A stretch of DNA of 64,000 nucleotides from assembly GCA_035544675.1 (NCBI GenBank), contig DATKCA010000190.1, positions 69,232 to 133,231 on the forward strand, in the 5' to 3' direction. Of the stretch, positions 31,279 through 38,913 are shown in pieces; position 1 is the stretch's first letter; each line of letters opens with the position of its first letter. A model generated the notes under the pieces. The model did not search any database and was not told where the DNA came from. It worked only from the letters and a program-made list of their open reading frames with translations. The stretch comes from DATKCA01 sp035544675. GTDB taxonomy: Bacteria > Acidobacteriota > Thermoanaerobaculia > Gp7-AA8. The position numbers and the translations under genes were made by a program.

Positions 31279-33171
31279 ATGGCTGAAGTCAAAACCCAGG
31301 GCGCCGTCGAAGCGATGGAAGTGGCCGAGGCTTCCCGCGAAACCGAGTGGGAAAAGCCTTCCTTTGTCGGTGACCTCTTCCTCGGAAATCTCAACCTCGA
31401 CCTCATTCATCCGTTCCCTCAGCAGCCGGCCGCCGACAAGACCGAAGCGGACGCCTTCCTCGGGCGCCTGGAGAGGTTCCTGGCCGAGAACGTCGATGCC
31501 GACAAGATCGACCGCGAGGGCGAATACGACTACTCGCTGTTCGAGGGCTTCAACAAGCTCGGCGCCTGGGGCATGAAGATCCCGAAGGAGTACGGCGGGC
31601 TCGGGTTCACAGCCACGAACTACAACCGCGCGATCGGGCTCATCGCCACCTGGTGCGGATCGAGTGTGGCCTGGCTCTCCGCGCACCAGTCGATCGGCGT
31701 GCCGCAGCCGCTGAAGCTGTTCGGCACCGAGGAGCAGAAGAAGAAGTACCTGCCGAGGCTGGCGAAAGGCGCGATCTCAGCGTTCGCGCTGACCGAGCCG
31801 GGGGTCGGCTCCGATCCGGCGAAGATGCAGACGATGGCCAGGCCTTCGCCTGACGGCAAGGGCTGGATCCTCAACGGCGAGAAGCTGTGGTGCACGAACG
31901 GCCTCAAGGCCGAAGTCATCGTGGTGATGGCGCAGTCGCCGCCGAAAGTCGTCAATGGCAAAGAGAAGAAGCAGATCTCGGCGTTCATCGTGGAGATGAG
32001 CACGCCCGGAGTGGAGATCGCGCATCGCTGCCAGTTCATGGGGCTGCGCGGCATCGGCAACGTCCTCATCACGTTCAAGGACGTCTACATCCCGAAAGAG
32101 AACCTGCTGTGGGGAGAGGGCAAGGGTCTGAAGCTCGCGCTGATCACGCTGAACACGGGACGCCTGACCATTCCGGCGGGCTGTGCGGCCGGGGCGCGGC
32201 GCATGATCGAGATCGCCCGCGACTGGGTGAACGAGCGCGTGCAGTGGGGCGCACCGATCGGGAAGCACGAAGCGGTCGCTGCCAAGCTGTCCTGGATGGC
32301 ATCGCACACCCTGGCCATGGAAGCGATCGTCTGGCTGACGTCGGGTCTGTCCGACCGCGGCGACGTCGACCTGCGCCTGGAAGCGGCGATGGCCAAGCTG
32401 TTCAACACCGAGGTGGCCTGGCAGTGCGCCGATCATCTGGTGCAGATTCGCGGCGGCCGCGGATACGAGACCGCCGACTCGCTGCGCGCGCGCGGCGAGA
32501 AGCCGTACCCGGTCGAGCGGATCCTGCGCGACATGCGCATCAACCGCATCTTCGAAGGGACGAGCGAGATCCAGCACCTGTTCATCGCGCGCGAGGCCGT
32601 CGATCCGCACATGAAGCGCGGCTACAAGATCCTCCAGCCCGAGACCCCGACCGGCGAGAAGTTCTCCGCCGCGGCCAAAGCCGGCGCGTTCTACGCCGGT
32701 TGGTACCCGTCGCGGTACATGGGCTGGAGCCGCAAGCCGTCGTACGGCGCGTTCGGGAAGCTGTCGAAGCACATGGCGTACGTCGACCGCTCGTCGCGCC
32801 GCCTGGCCCGCTCGATCTTCCACGCCATGATGCGTTTCCAGGCCAGGCTGGAGCGGAAACAGATGGTGCTCTTCCGGATCGTCGATATCGGGACGGACCT
32901 TTTCGCCATGGCCGCCACGATCAGCTACGCCACCATGCTGGCCAAACAGGGCCAGAAGAACGCCGTGGATCTGGCCGATGTGTTCTGTCACGAGGCGCGC
33001 AAGCGCATCGAGCAGAACTTCTCGACGCTCTTCGACGACTACGACGAGAAGGCATATCGCGTCGTGCAGAATCTGATGAAGGGCGAATACGAGTGGCTGG
33101 AGGGCCAGCTCGTTCAGGGCGTCGTCCCGACCCCGGAAGCGGTGGAAGAGGCCATCTCGAAGTTGAGGTGA
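31279..33171 (+). CDS. Acyl-CoA dehydrogenase, long form (FadE/VLCAD-like)
   Basis: 630 residues, ATG after AAGGAG. Core FAD-dependent dehydrogenase (about 85-440): FALTEPGVGSDPA, NGEKLWCTNG, GLRGIGN and RIFEGTSEIQHLFIAREA, with the catalytic Glu in the last region. A C-terminal extension of about 180 residues (450-630) is helical, as in VLCAD/ACAD9-type enzymes that bind membranes or long acyl chains. It performs the first step of beta-oxidation. The palindromic operator in its promoter suggests repression lifted by acyl-CoA. Followed by a palindromic repeat. Confidence 0.93.
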   Translation: MAEVKTQGAVEAMEVAEASRETEWEKPSFVGDLFLGNLNLDLIHPFPQQPAADKTEADAFLGRLERFLAENVDADKIDREGEYDYSLFEGFNKLGAWGMKIPKEYGGLGFTATNYNRAIGLIATWCGSSVAWLSAHQSIGVPQPLKLFGTEEQKKKYLPRLAKGAISAFALTEPGVGSDPAKMQTMARPSPDGKGWILNGEKLWCTNGLKAEVIVVMAQSPPKVVNGKEKKQISAFIVEMSTPGVEIAHRCQFMGLRGIGNVLITFKDVYIPKENLLWGEGKGLKLALITLNTGRLTIPAGCAAGARRMIEIARDWVNERVQWGAPIGKHEAVAAKLSWMASHTLAMEAIVWLTSGLSDRGDVDLRLEAAMAKLFNTEVAWQCADHLVQIRGGRGYETADSLRARGEKPYPVERILRDMRINRIFEGTSEIQHLFIAREAVDPHMKRGYKILQPETPTGEKFSAAAKAGAFYAGWYPSRYMGWSRKPSYGAFGKLSKHMAYVDRSSRRLARSIFHAMMRFQARLERKQMVLFRIVDIGTDLFAMAATISYATMLAKQGQKNAVDLADVFCHEARKRIEQNFSTLFDDYDEKAYRVVQNLMKGEYEWLEGQLVQGVVPTPEAVEEAISKLR

Positions 33172-33173
33172 TT

Positions 33174-33264
33174 GTCATTCCGAGCGTAGCGAGGAATCTG
33201 GGGGCCGGCCGGTACGACTCTGTGCCGCCCGCACGACCAGATCCCTCGCTACGCTCGGGATGAC
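33174..33264. repeat. Palindromic repeat, GTCATTCCGAGCGTAGCGAGG family
   Basis: Full copy: GTCATTCCGAGCGTAGCGAGG ... CCTCGCTACGCTCGGGATGAC. It fills the gap between two convergent stop codons exactly and probably terminates both genes. Confidence 0.9.
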
Positions 33265-33486
33265 CTACATCTTCCGGATCTTCTTCGCGTCGTCGACGCT
33301 CTCGTGCCCCTCGTACCGCCGGAGGCACCGGCCGCAGATGATCTTCAGCTCCGCGCCGGGACGGGGCACCCACCCCTCCTCCTGCACCGCCGCGGCGAAG
33401 CGGTCGATGTACTCCTTCGGGATCTCACCCGCGATCTCCTTCGTCTTCCCGCATTCGGCGCAGCGAAGCTGAACACGCCCCTCCAT
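33265..33486 (-). CDS. Small zinc-ribbon protein
   Basis: 73 residues. Two CxxC pairs (LRCAECGKTKEI near 8-13 and IICGRCLRRYEG near 50-55) form a likely zinc ribbon with an alpha-helical middle. No membrane segment. It starts 2 bp after the M49-like peptidase stop, so the two are co-transcribed. I do not recognise a named family; a nucleic-acid or protein-binding role is plausible. Confidence 0.75.
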   Translation of the reverse strand: MEGRVQLRCAECGKTKEIAGEIPKEYIDRFAAAVQEEGWVPRPGAELKIICGRCLRRYEGHESVDDAKKIRKM

Positions 33487-33488
33487 CG

Positions 33489-35174
33489 CTACCGCTCTCC
33501 CGCGGCCGGAAACACCGGCGTGATGTCGACCGGAATGTCGGTGAGGCGGGCGATCACGGATGCGATCTCCGGCGTGGTCACACCGTAGCGATCGAGAAGC
33601 CGCTGGGCGCGATCGAAGTCACCGGTGGCCTGAATCGTCAGCAGCTCGGTGGCCAGGTCGCGCGTCGCGGTGCGGAACCTGTCGAAGTCGACCATGAAGC
33701 GTCCGTCCGCGACCGGCGTGATCGCGCCCTTCTCGCGCATCCAGTTCCATTGCACGGCCGTGCCGCGGCCGTGCGCTCCGTCGATGCCGAAGCGCATGCT
33801 GCGGAACATCAGGCCGGTGTACGTGGCGAAGAGCTGCCGCTCGTCGATGCTGGTCAGCAGCTTCTGGTCGCGCGCATAGAGAATGTTCCAGAGGCCGAGG
33901 ACATCGGCTTTGCACTCTTCGATGGCCGAGTAGAGGTTCTTGAGGAGGATGCGCACCTCGACGCGCTGGCCGTCCGGCCGCGTGATCAGGCCGGGCCCGA
34001 GGCCGTGGGAGAGCTCGTGGAAGAGCACCTGGTTGAAGAAGGCATCGAACGAGATGAGGCCCGTCAGCGAGGGGTCCAGCACGCGCAGCGCGATGGGCTG
34101 CCCGCTCTGGCGGAACTTCGCGTCCATCACGTTCTTGAGCAGGACCTTCTTCGAGCCCTTGATCTCGCGGACGTATTCATCGTTGGGGAGGTTGAACGCG
34201 GCGGTCTGGACGCCGCGCCGCGCATCGCCGGCGGTGAAGATCTCCTGGACGACGCGGATCGGCGACTCCGCGCCGCGGTCCGGGTTCTTGTACTCCTCCG
34301 GCTCGGGTAGATTGCGCTCCATGGCCGGGAGGTGCTGCGTGTACACGGCCAGCTTCTCGCTCTCCGGCCGGTCGACGACGGTCACGAACGACTCGAACGC
34401 CGCCTTGAAGTTGAACATCTCGTCTTCGTAGACCTCGTACGGCCCGATGACCACCTCGATCGGTCCGTTGAGGTCCATCCAGGCGATGTCGCTCTCGCGA
34501 TAGTCATCCGTCATGAGCGCGGCGGCGAGCTTGGTCAGGTAATCGCGCAGCGAGGCGTTGTTCGTCAGCGCGGCGGCCTCGCGCAGCTTCGCCGCGGCGG
34601 GCTCGAGCAGCTCGCGGTAGTGCCGGGAGTAAGGGATGGCCACGAGCCGGCTTCCCTCACGCCGCACCACCGTGAAGAGCCCCTGCAGGGCATCCTTCTG
34701 ATCGGGGTTCTCGGCGACGTATCGCTCGAACTCCTCCCTGGTGATGTCCGGCGGATAGAACGCCGCTCCCTCCGGCTTCGCCCCCGCCGGACCGAACGGC
34801 TCGATGAACGGCTCGTCCAGCTTCAGGCGATCCCACCGCCCTTTGTTGGCGATGAAGTAGTCGTAGCCGGCGCGATCGAGGGCGGACGCCGGCGCCTGCG
34901 CCTCCAGCCGCTCCCGCAGCGCCGGATTCTCCTCGGACACCTGGCGCCAGAAGATCTCGTCGATGAAGCCGGAGGCCTCGATGAGCCTGGCCACGACGGC
35001 GCGCTCGTTCTCGCCGAGCAGCGAGCGGTCGTAGTCGATGGTCGTGCGCGGCAGCTGGGCCTGGCGGGTGGGAGTGTCCGGGGCGACGGCAAGCTTCGGT
35101 TCGGTCTGAGAAGGCGGCATGGTGGTCTGGCAGGCGGTGGCGGCGAACATCAGCGGAAAGAGCAACTTTCGCAT
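33489..35174 (-). CDS. M49-like (dipeptidyl-peptidase III family) lipoprotein metallopeptidase
   Basis: 561 residues from the ATG at 35174. A signal peptide with lipobox FAATAC (Cys at about 15) indicates an outer-membrane or inner-membrane lipoprotein. The zinc site is LFHELSHGLGPG, and about 30 residues later IEECKADVLGLWN supplies the third ligand Glu, as in M49 enzymes (whose motif is HELLGH, one residue longer). Also conserved: GPYEVYEDEMFNFKAAFESFV. It probably trims peptides in the periplasm. Bacterial members are little studied. Confidence 0.85.
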   Translation of the reverse strand: MRKLLFPLMFAATACQTTMPPSQTEPKLAVAPDTPTRQAQLPRTTIDYDRSLLGENERAVVARLIEASGFIDEIFWRQVSEENPALRERLEAQAPASALDRAGYDYFIANKGRWDRLKLDEPFIEPFGPAGAKPEGAAFYPPDITREEFERYVAENPDQKDALQGLFTVVRREGSRLVAIPYSRHYRELLEPAAAKLREAAALTNNASLRDYLTKLAAALMTDDYRESDIAWMDLNGPIEVVIGPYEVYEDEMFNFKAAFESFVTVVDRPESEKLAVYTQHLPAMERNLPEPEEYKNPDRGAESPIRVVQEIFTAGDARRGVQTAAFNLPNDEYVREIKGSKKVLLKNVMDAKFRQSGQPIALRVLDPSLTGLISFDAFFNQVLFHELSHGLGPGLITRPDGQRVEVRILLKNLYSAIEECKADVLGLWNILYARDQKLLTSIDERQLFATYTGLMFRSMRFGIDGAHGRGTAVQWNWMREKGAITPVADGRFMVDFDRFRTATRDLATELLTIQATGDFDRAQRLLDRYGVTTPEIASVIARLTDIPVDITPVFPAAGER

Positions 35175-35217
35175 TGGGCGGATACTAGTGTGGTGAATCA
35201 GAAATGGACAGGCCTTC

Positions 35218-35241
35218 GCTGGTGCCGCAACCGGCACCAGC
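35218..35241. repeat. Perfect 10-bp hairpin in a divergent promoter region
   Basis: GCTGGTGCCG and CGGCACCAGC pair around the loop CAAC. It is in the 139-bp region between the divergent M49-like and FHA genes, which otherwise shows only a weak TAATCT at 35289-35294. It could be an operator or a structural repeat. Confidence 0.6.
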
Positions 35242-35313
35242 CCAGAGGGTTGTGGGCGGCGACGGGCCGTCTGCCTGCGCCGATCTGCTAATCTTCCGCC
35301 GCAGGCGGACCGC

Positions 35314-35901
35314 GTGATCATCGAATGCATGAGCTGTAGCTCGAAGTACCAGTACGACGAGCAGCGTTTCGAGGGAAAGCCGTCCAAGAAGATCCGCTGT
35401 GCGAAATGCCAGCACATCTTCGAGATCTTCAACCCGGCGTTCGCGGCCAAGGCGAGCCCGGCCAAGGGCTCGGCCGCCGGCGAGTCGACCAACATGAAGC
35501 GGGAGCCCAAGCCGCCTCCGCCCCAGGAGACGACGGCCGAGGCGCCGGTGCCCCAGGCGGAGTCGGGGAACCCGCCGTCGACCCAGCTCCAGATGCCCAC
35601 GGGACGCAGGCTCTCGCTGGCCATCATCGACGGTCCGGGCTCGGGAAACGTATTCAGGATCGAGAAGCCGCGGGTGACGATCGGACGCTCCGGCGCGGAC
35701 CTGAACCTGAACGACAGCGAGGCCTCGCGCCAGCACGCCGCCGTGGAAGTCCGCGACTCCCTCTACACTCTCGTGGACCTCGGCTCGACCAACGGCACGC
35801 TCTTCGAAGGCCAGAGGGTCGCCGGCACGGCGGAGCTGCAGAACCATGCCGAGTTCGTCGTGGGCGGCACGACGCTGATGTTGATCGTTACAGAAGAATG
35901 A
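35314..35901 (+). CDS. MJ0042-type zinc finger / FHA domain protein
   Basis: 195 residues, GTG start. An N-terminal zinc finger (CMSCSSKYQYDEQRF ... IRCAKCQHIFEI, about 5-37), a Pro/Ala-rich linker (about 45-95) and a C-terminal FHA domain (about 100-190) with VTIGRSGADLNLND, ASRQHAAVEV and LGSTNGTLFEGQRV. FHA domains bind phosphothreonine peptides. No Ser/Thr kinase is in the window. It begins an operon with the exporter genes (4-bp gap), which suggests a regulatory link to export. Confidence 0.9.
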   Translation: MIIECMSCSSKYQYDEQRFEGKPSKKIRCAKCQHIFEIFNPAFAAKASPAKGSAAGESTNMKREPKPPPPQETTAEAPVPQAESGNPPSTQLQMPTGRRLSLAIIDGPGSGNVFRIEKPRVTIGRSGADLNLNDSEASRQHAAVEVRDSLYTLVDLGSTNGTLFEGQRVAGTAELQNHAEFVVGGTTLMLIVTEE

Positions 35902-35905
35902 TCAG

Positions 35906-36700
35906 TTGGAAGAGCTCAAGACTCTCTATCGCCACCGCCAGCTCATCGCCGCTCTCACCGGCCGTGACCTGAAAGCCCGCTACCGCGGGTCGATTCTCGG
36001 CTTCTTCTGGTCGCTTGCCAATCCGCTGCTGCTGCTCGCGGTCTACACGCTCGTCTTCACGAAGTTCTTTGACCGCCAGGGCGGCGTGACTCCGTATCCG
36101 CTGTTCCTCTTCGTCGGTATCCTGCCGTGGACATTCTTCTCCGCGGCGGTGCTGGAGTCGACGACATCGATCTCCAGCAACGCGGGCCTGATCAAGAAGG
36201 TGATGTTCCCGGCCGAGGCCCTGCCGCTGGTGGTGGTCTTGTCGCACCTGGTGCACTTCGCGCTGGCTCTGCCGGTTCTGCTCGCGGCGAAAGTGGCGTT
36301 CACGCTGATGGGGCGCACCACGATGAACGCCACGATTCTCCTCGTGCCGGTGCTGATGCTGCTGCAGGCGCTCTTCGTCGCCGGCATCGCCATGTGCGTC
36401 TCCTCGGCCTCGATCCTGTTCCGCGACCTTCGGGACATCATCGCCAACCTCCTGCAGCTGGGGTTCTTCATCACGCCGATCATCTACGCCGTCAACGAGA
36501 TCCAGTCAGGGACGCTGCGCGCGCTCCTGCGCATCAATCCGATGACGCCGTTCATCGTGGCGTACCAGGACCTGGTTTTCCACGGGCGCCTGCCCGGCAC
36601 GAGCGACATCGTGCTGATCGTGGCGTATTCGCTCTTCTCGATCACGGCGGGCATCACCGTGTTCGACCGGCTGCGCGACACGCTGGCGGAGGCCATCTGA
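35906..36700 (+). CDS. ABC-2 polysaccharide exporter permease (Wzm-like)
   Basis: 264 residues, TTG start 4 bp after the FHA gene. LIAALTGRDLKARYRGSILGFFWSLANPL is the typical entry of Wzm/TagG permeases. Six membrane helices are visible, with GLIKKVMFPAEALP, LFRDLRDI and the INPMTPFIVAYQDLVF end. It exports O-antigen or a related polysaccharide across the inner membrane with the Wzt-like ATPase, whose ATG overlaps its stop codon. Confidence 0.9.
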   Translation: MEELKTLYRHRQLIAALTGRDLKARYRGSILGFFWSLANPLLLLAVYTLVFTKFFDRQGGVTPYPLFLFVGILPWTFFSAAVLESTTSISSNAGLIKKVMFPAEALPLVVVLSHLVHFALALPVLLAAKVAFTLMGRTTMNATILLVPVLMLLQALFVAGIAMCVSSASILFRDLRDIIANLLQLGFFITPIIYAVNEIQSGTLRALLRINPMTPFIVAYQDLVFHGRLPGTSDIVLIVAYSLFSITAGITVFDRLRDTLAEAI

Positions 36701-38145
36701 TGGCCGACCTGCCGTTTGCGATCGCGCTGCAGCACGTGTCGAAGGACTACCGGCTGTGGGGCCGGCGCTCCCAGTTCGCCACGCTGAAGAGCGCGCTGCT
36801 CAAGAGGGATCTCAGGCCGTCTCCGGAGAATTCCGTCTCCGCACTGCGAAGCATCTCCTTCGCCGTTCACCGCGGCGAGGCATTCGGCGTCGTGGGCCGG
36901 AACGGCTCGGGCAAGTCGACACTGCTGAAGATCATCTCCGGAATCCTCAAGCCGACGTCGGGGAAGGTGACCGTCAACGGCCGGATCGCCGCGCTCATCG
37001 AGCTCGGCGCAGGCTTTCATCCCGAGATCACCGGCCGGGAGAACATCTACATCAACGGCATCATGCTCGGCCTGAGCAGGCGCGAGATCGACGCCCGCTT
37101 CTCGAAGATCGTCGAGTTCTCGGGGATCGCTGAGTTTCTCGAACAGCCGGTGAAGACCTATTCGTCAGGCATGTACGTCCGTCTCGGCTTCGCCGTGGCG
37201 GTGCACGTCGACCCCGACATCCTTCTCATCGACGAGGTCCTCTCCGTCGGCGACGAGGAGTTCTCGGCCAAGTGCATCGCCAAGATCCAGGAGATGAAGT
37301 ACCGCGGAGTGACGCTGATCTTCGTCACCCACCAGCTCGATCAGGTGCGGAACCTGTGCGACCGCGCGGTGTGGCTCGATCGTGGCGAGGCTGTTTCGAT
37401 CGGAGACCCGGTGCGGGTGGTCGACGCCTACCTGCAGCAGGTAGCGGGGGGAGGGCGAGGTCCAGTGCCTGTTGGGGCGCCGGTGTCCTCACCGGCGCCT
37501 TTGGACGCTGCCGACGAAAGCGCCGGTGGGGACACCGGCGCTTCCATCGAGCCCGAACCTGACGACGACGATCTCGCCGAAGAGGAGCGCTGGGGCTCGG
37601 GTGAAGTGGTGCTGAAGCGCGTTGCTCTGGTCGACCCTGACGGCCGCGAACTCGTGGCCCTCGGTGCGGGAACTCATGTGACGGTGGAGATGGACGTGGA
37701 GGTGCGCGTGCCGCAGGACGACTTCGTCTTCGGCATCGGGATCTACCACGCCGACGGCTCGTGCGTGTACGGCACGAATACCGACCTGGAGGGGTTCGTC
37801 TCCGAGCGGCTCGAGGAGGACGGGCGGGTGCGGTTCATCGTGCCGTCGCTTGAGCTGGTGGCAGGCTCGTACCGGATCGATGGCGCGATTCACACGCGCA
37901 ACGGCCGCGCCTTCGACTACCGCCGGGGGGTCATCCGCTTCGTCGTCGGCTCCCGCGTTCACGACATCGGCGTCTACCGGCCCAGGCACGAATGGCGCTT
38001 CGAAGGAGGCATTGCCTTCCGGTCGATCGATATGATGCAGAAGAACGTCCCGGCCTCGATCGCAGAGTCGATGCGCAGCGTGGCGCCGGAGGAAGAGGAC
38101 GAACCGAAGTTCCGCAAACGAAGAAGGCGCAAGGAGGAATCATGA
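36700..38145 (+). CDS. ABC polysaccharide exporter ATPase with C-terminal carbohydrate-binding domain (Wzt-like)
   Basis: 481 residues. The ATPase domain (about 1-255) has Walker A GRNGSGKS, the signature KTYSSGMYVRLGFAVAV, Walker B DILLIDEVLSVGDEEF and a switch His in FVTHQLDQV. The C-terminal domain (about 300-455) is a Wzt-type carbohydrate-binding sandwich (FGIGIYHADGSCVYGTNTDLE, GSYRIDGAIHTRNG), which in O9a-type systems recognises the modified end of the glycan. The linker (about 257-282) is made of two in-frame palindromic repeats in opposite orientation. A basic tail follows. The slipin gene starts in its stop codon. Confidence 0.92.
   Translation: MADLPFAIALQHVSKDYRLWGRRSQFATLKSALLKRDLRPSPENSVSALRSISFAVHRGEAFGVVGRNGSGKSTLLKIISGILKPTSGKVTVNGRIAALIELGAGFHPEITGRENIYINGIMLGLSRREIDARFSKIVEFSGIAEFLEQPVKTYSSGMYVRLGFAVAVHVDPDILLIDEVLSVGDEEFSAKCIAKIQEMKYRGVTLIFVTHQLDQVRNLCDRAVWLDRGEAVSIGDPVRVVDAYLQQVAGGGRGPVPVGAPVSSPAPLDAADESAGGDTGASIEPEPDDDDLAEEERWGSGEVVLKRVALVDPDGRELVALGAGTHVTVEMDVEVRVPQDDFVFGIGIYHADGSCVYGTNTDLEGFVSERLEEDGRVRFIVPSLELVAGSYRIDGAIHTRNGRAFDYRRGVIRFVVGSRVHDIGVYRPRHEWRFEGGIAFRSIDMMQKNVPASIAESMRSVAPEEEDEPKFRKRRRRKEES
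37471..37545. repeat. Two in-frame palindromic repeats inside the wzt-like gene
   Basis: GGGGCGCCGGTGTCCTCACC (from 37474) and, inverted, AGCGCCGGTGGGGACACCGG (from 37519). Each is a small palindrome of the same family as the intergenic copies at 38884 and 56158. The pair translates without a stop codon into an Ala/Pro/Gly-rich linker. Confidence 0.85.
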
Positions 38146-38882
38146 GCACACCGGTCCTGATCATCGTGGTTGTCCTGGGGCTCTACATCATGAGCTCGAT
38201 CAAGATTCTTCCCGAATACGAGCGAGGCGTCATCTTCCGCCTGGGCCGCCTCCTCGGTCAGGCCAAGGGGCCGGGCATCTTCCTGGTCTTCGCGCCGATC
38301 GACAAGATCGTGCGGATCTCGCTGCGCCAGGAGGCGTTCGAGGTGCCACCGCAGGACATCATCACGCGAGACAACGTGACGCTGAAGGTGAACGCGGTCG
38401 TGTTCCTCCGGGTCATCGAACCGCGCCACGCCGTGGTGGAAGTGTTCGACTACCGCTACCAGACGTCGCAGTTCGCGCAGACGACGCTGCGCTCGGTTCT
38501 CGGAGAGGTTGAGCTGGACGATCTGCTCGCCCGCCGGGATCAGCTCAACGCCAGGATTCAGAGCATCCTCGACGCGCACACCGAGCCGTGGGGAGTGAAG
38601 GTCGTGAACGTCGAGGTGAAGCAGGTCGACCTCCCCGAGTCGATGCTGCGGGCCATGGCCAAGCAGGCCGAGGCCGAGCGTGAGAAGCGCGCCAAGCTGA
38701 TTCACGCCGAGGGGGAGTTCGCCGCTTCGCAGCGGCTTGCCGATGCTGCGAAGATCATCTCCAGCGAGCCCGCTACCATCACCTTGCGATATCTGCAGAC
38801 GCTGACGGAGATTGGCGTGGAGAGGAACACGACGATCGTTTTCCCATTGCCGATCGACATTTTCGCCGCGTTGAAGAAGTGA
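38142..38882 (+). CDS. Slipin / stomatin-like SPFH protein
   Basis: 246 residues, start codon in the wzt stop codon, preceded by AAGGAGG. One N-terminal membrane segment (about 3-19) and an SPFH domain with YERGVIFRLGRLLGQAKGPG, VPPQDIITRDNVTLKVNAVV, RSVLGEVELDDLLARR and a coiled-coil (AMAKQAEAEREKRAKLIHAEGE). A typical bacterial slipin organises membrane microdomains. The common NfeD partner is not adjacent. It is the last gene of the FHA-wzm-wzt operon. Confidence 0.92.
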   Translation: MSTPVLIIVVVLGLYIMSSIKILPEYERGVIFRLGRLLGQAKGPGIFLVFAPIDKIVRISLRQEAFEVPPQDIITRDNVTLKVNAVVFLRVIEPRHAVVEVFDYRYQTSQFAQTTLRSVLGEVELDDLLARRDQLNARIQSILDAHTEPWGVKVVNVEVKQVDLPESMLRAMAKQAEAEREKRAKLIHAEGEFAASQRLADAAKIISSEPATITLRYLQTLTEIGVERNTTIVFPLPIDIFAALKK

Positions 38883-38883
38883 G

Positions 38884-38909
38884 TGGAGCGCCGGTGTCCT
38901 CACCGGCGC
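38884..38909. repeat. Palindromic repeat, GGAGCGCCGGTGTCCTCACCGGCGC type
   Basis: A compact GC-rich hairpin between convergent stop codons. It probably acts as a terminator. Nearly identical to the first in-frame copy in the wzt-like gene about 1.4 kb away. Confidence 0.8.
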
Positions 38910-38913
38910 ACGA

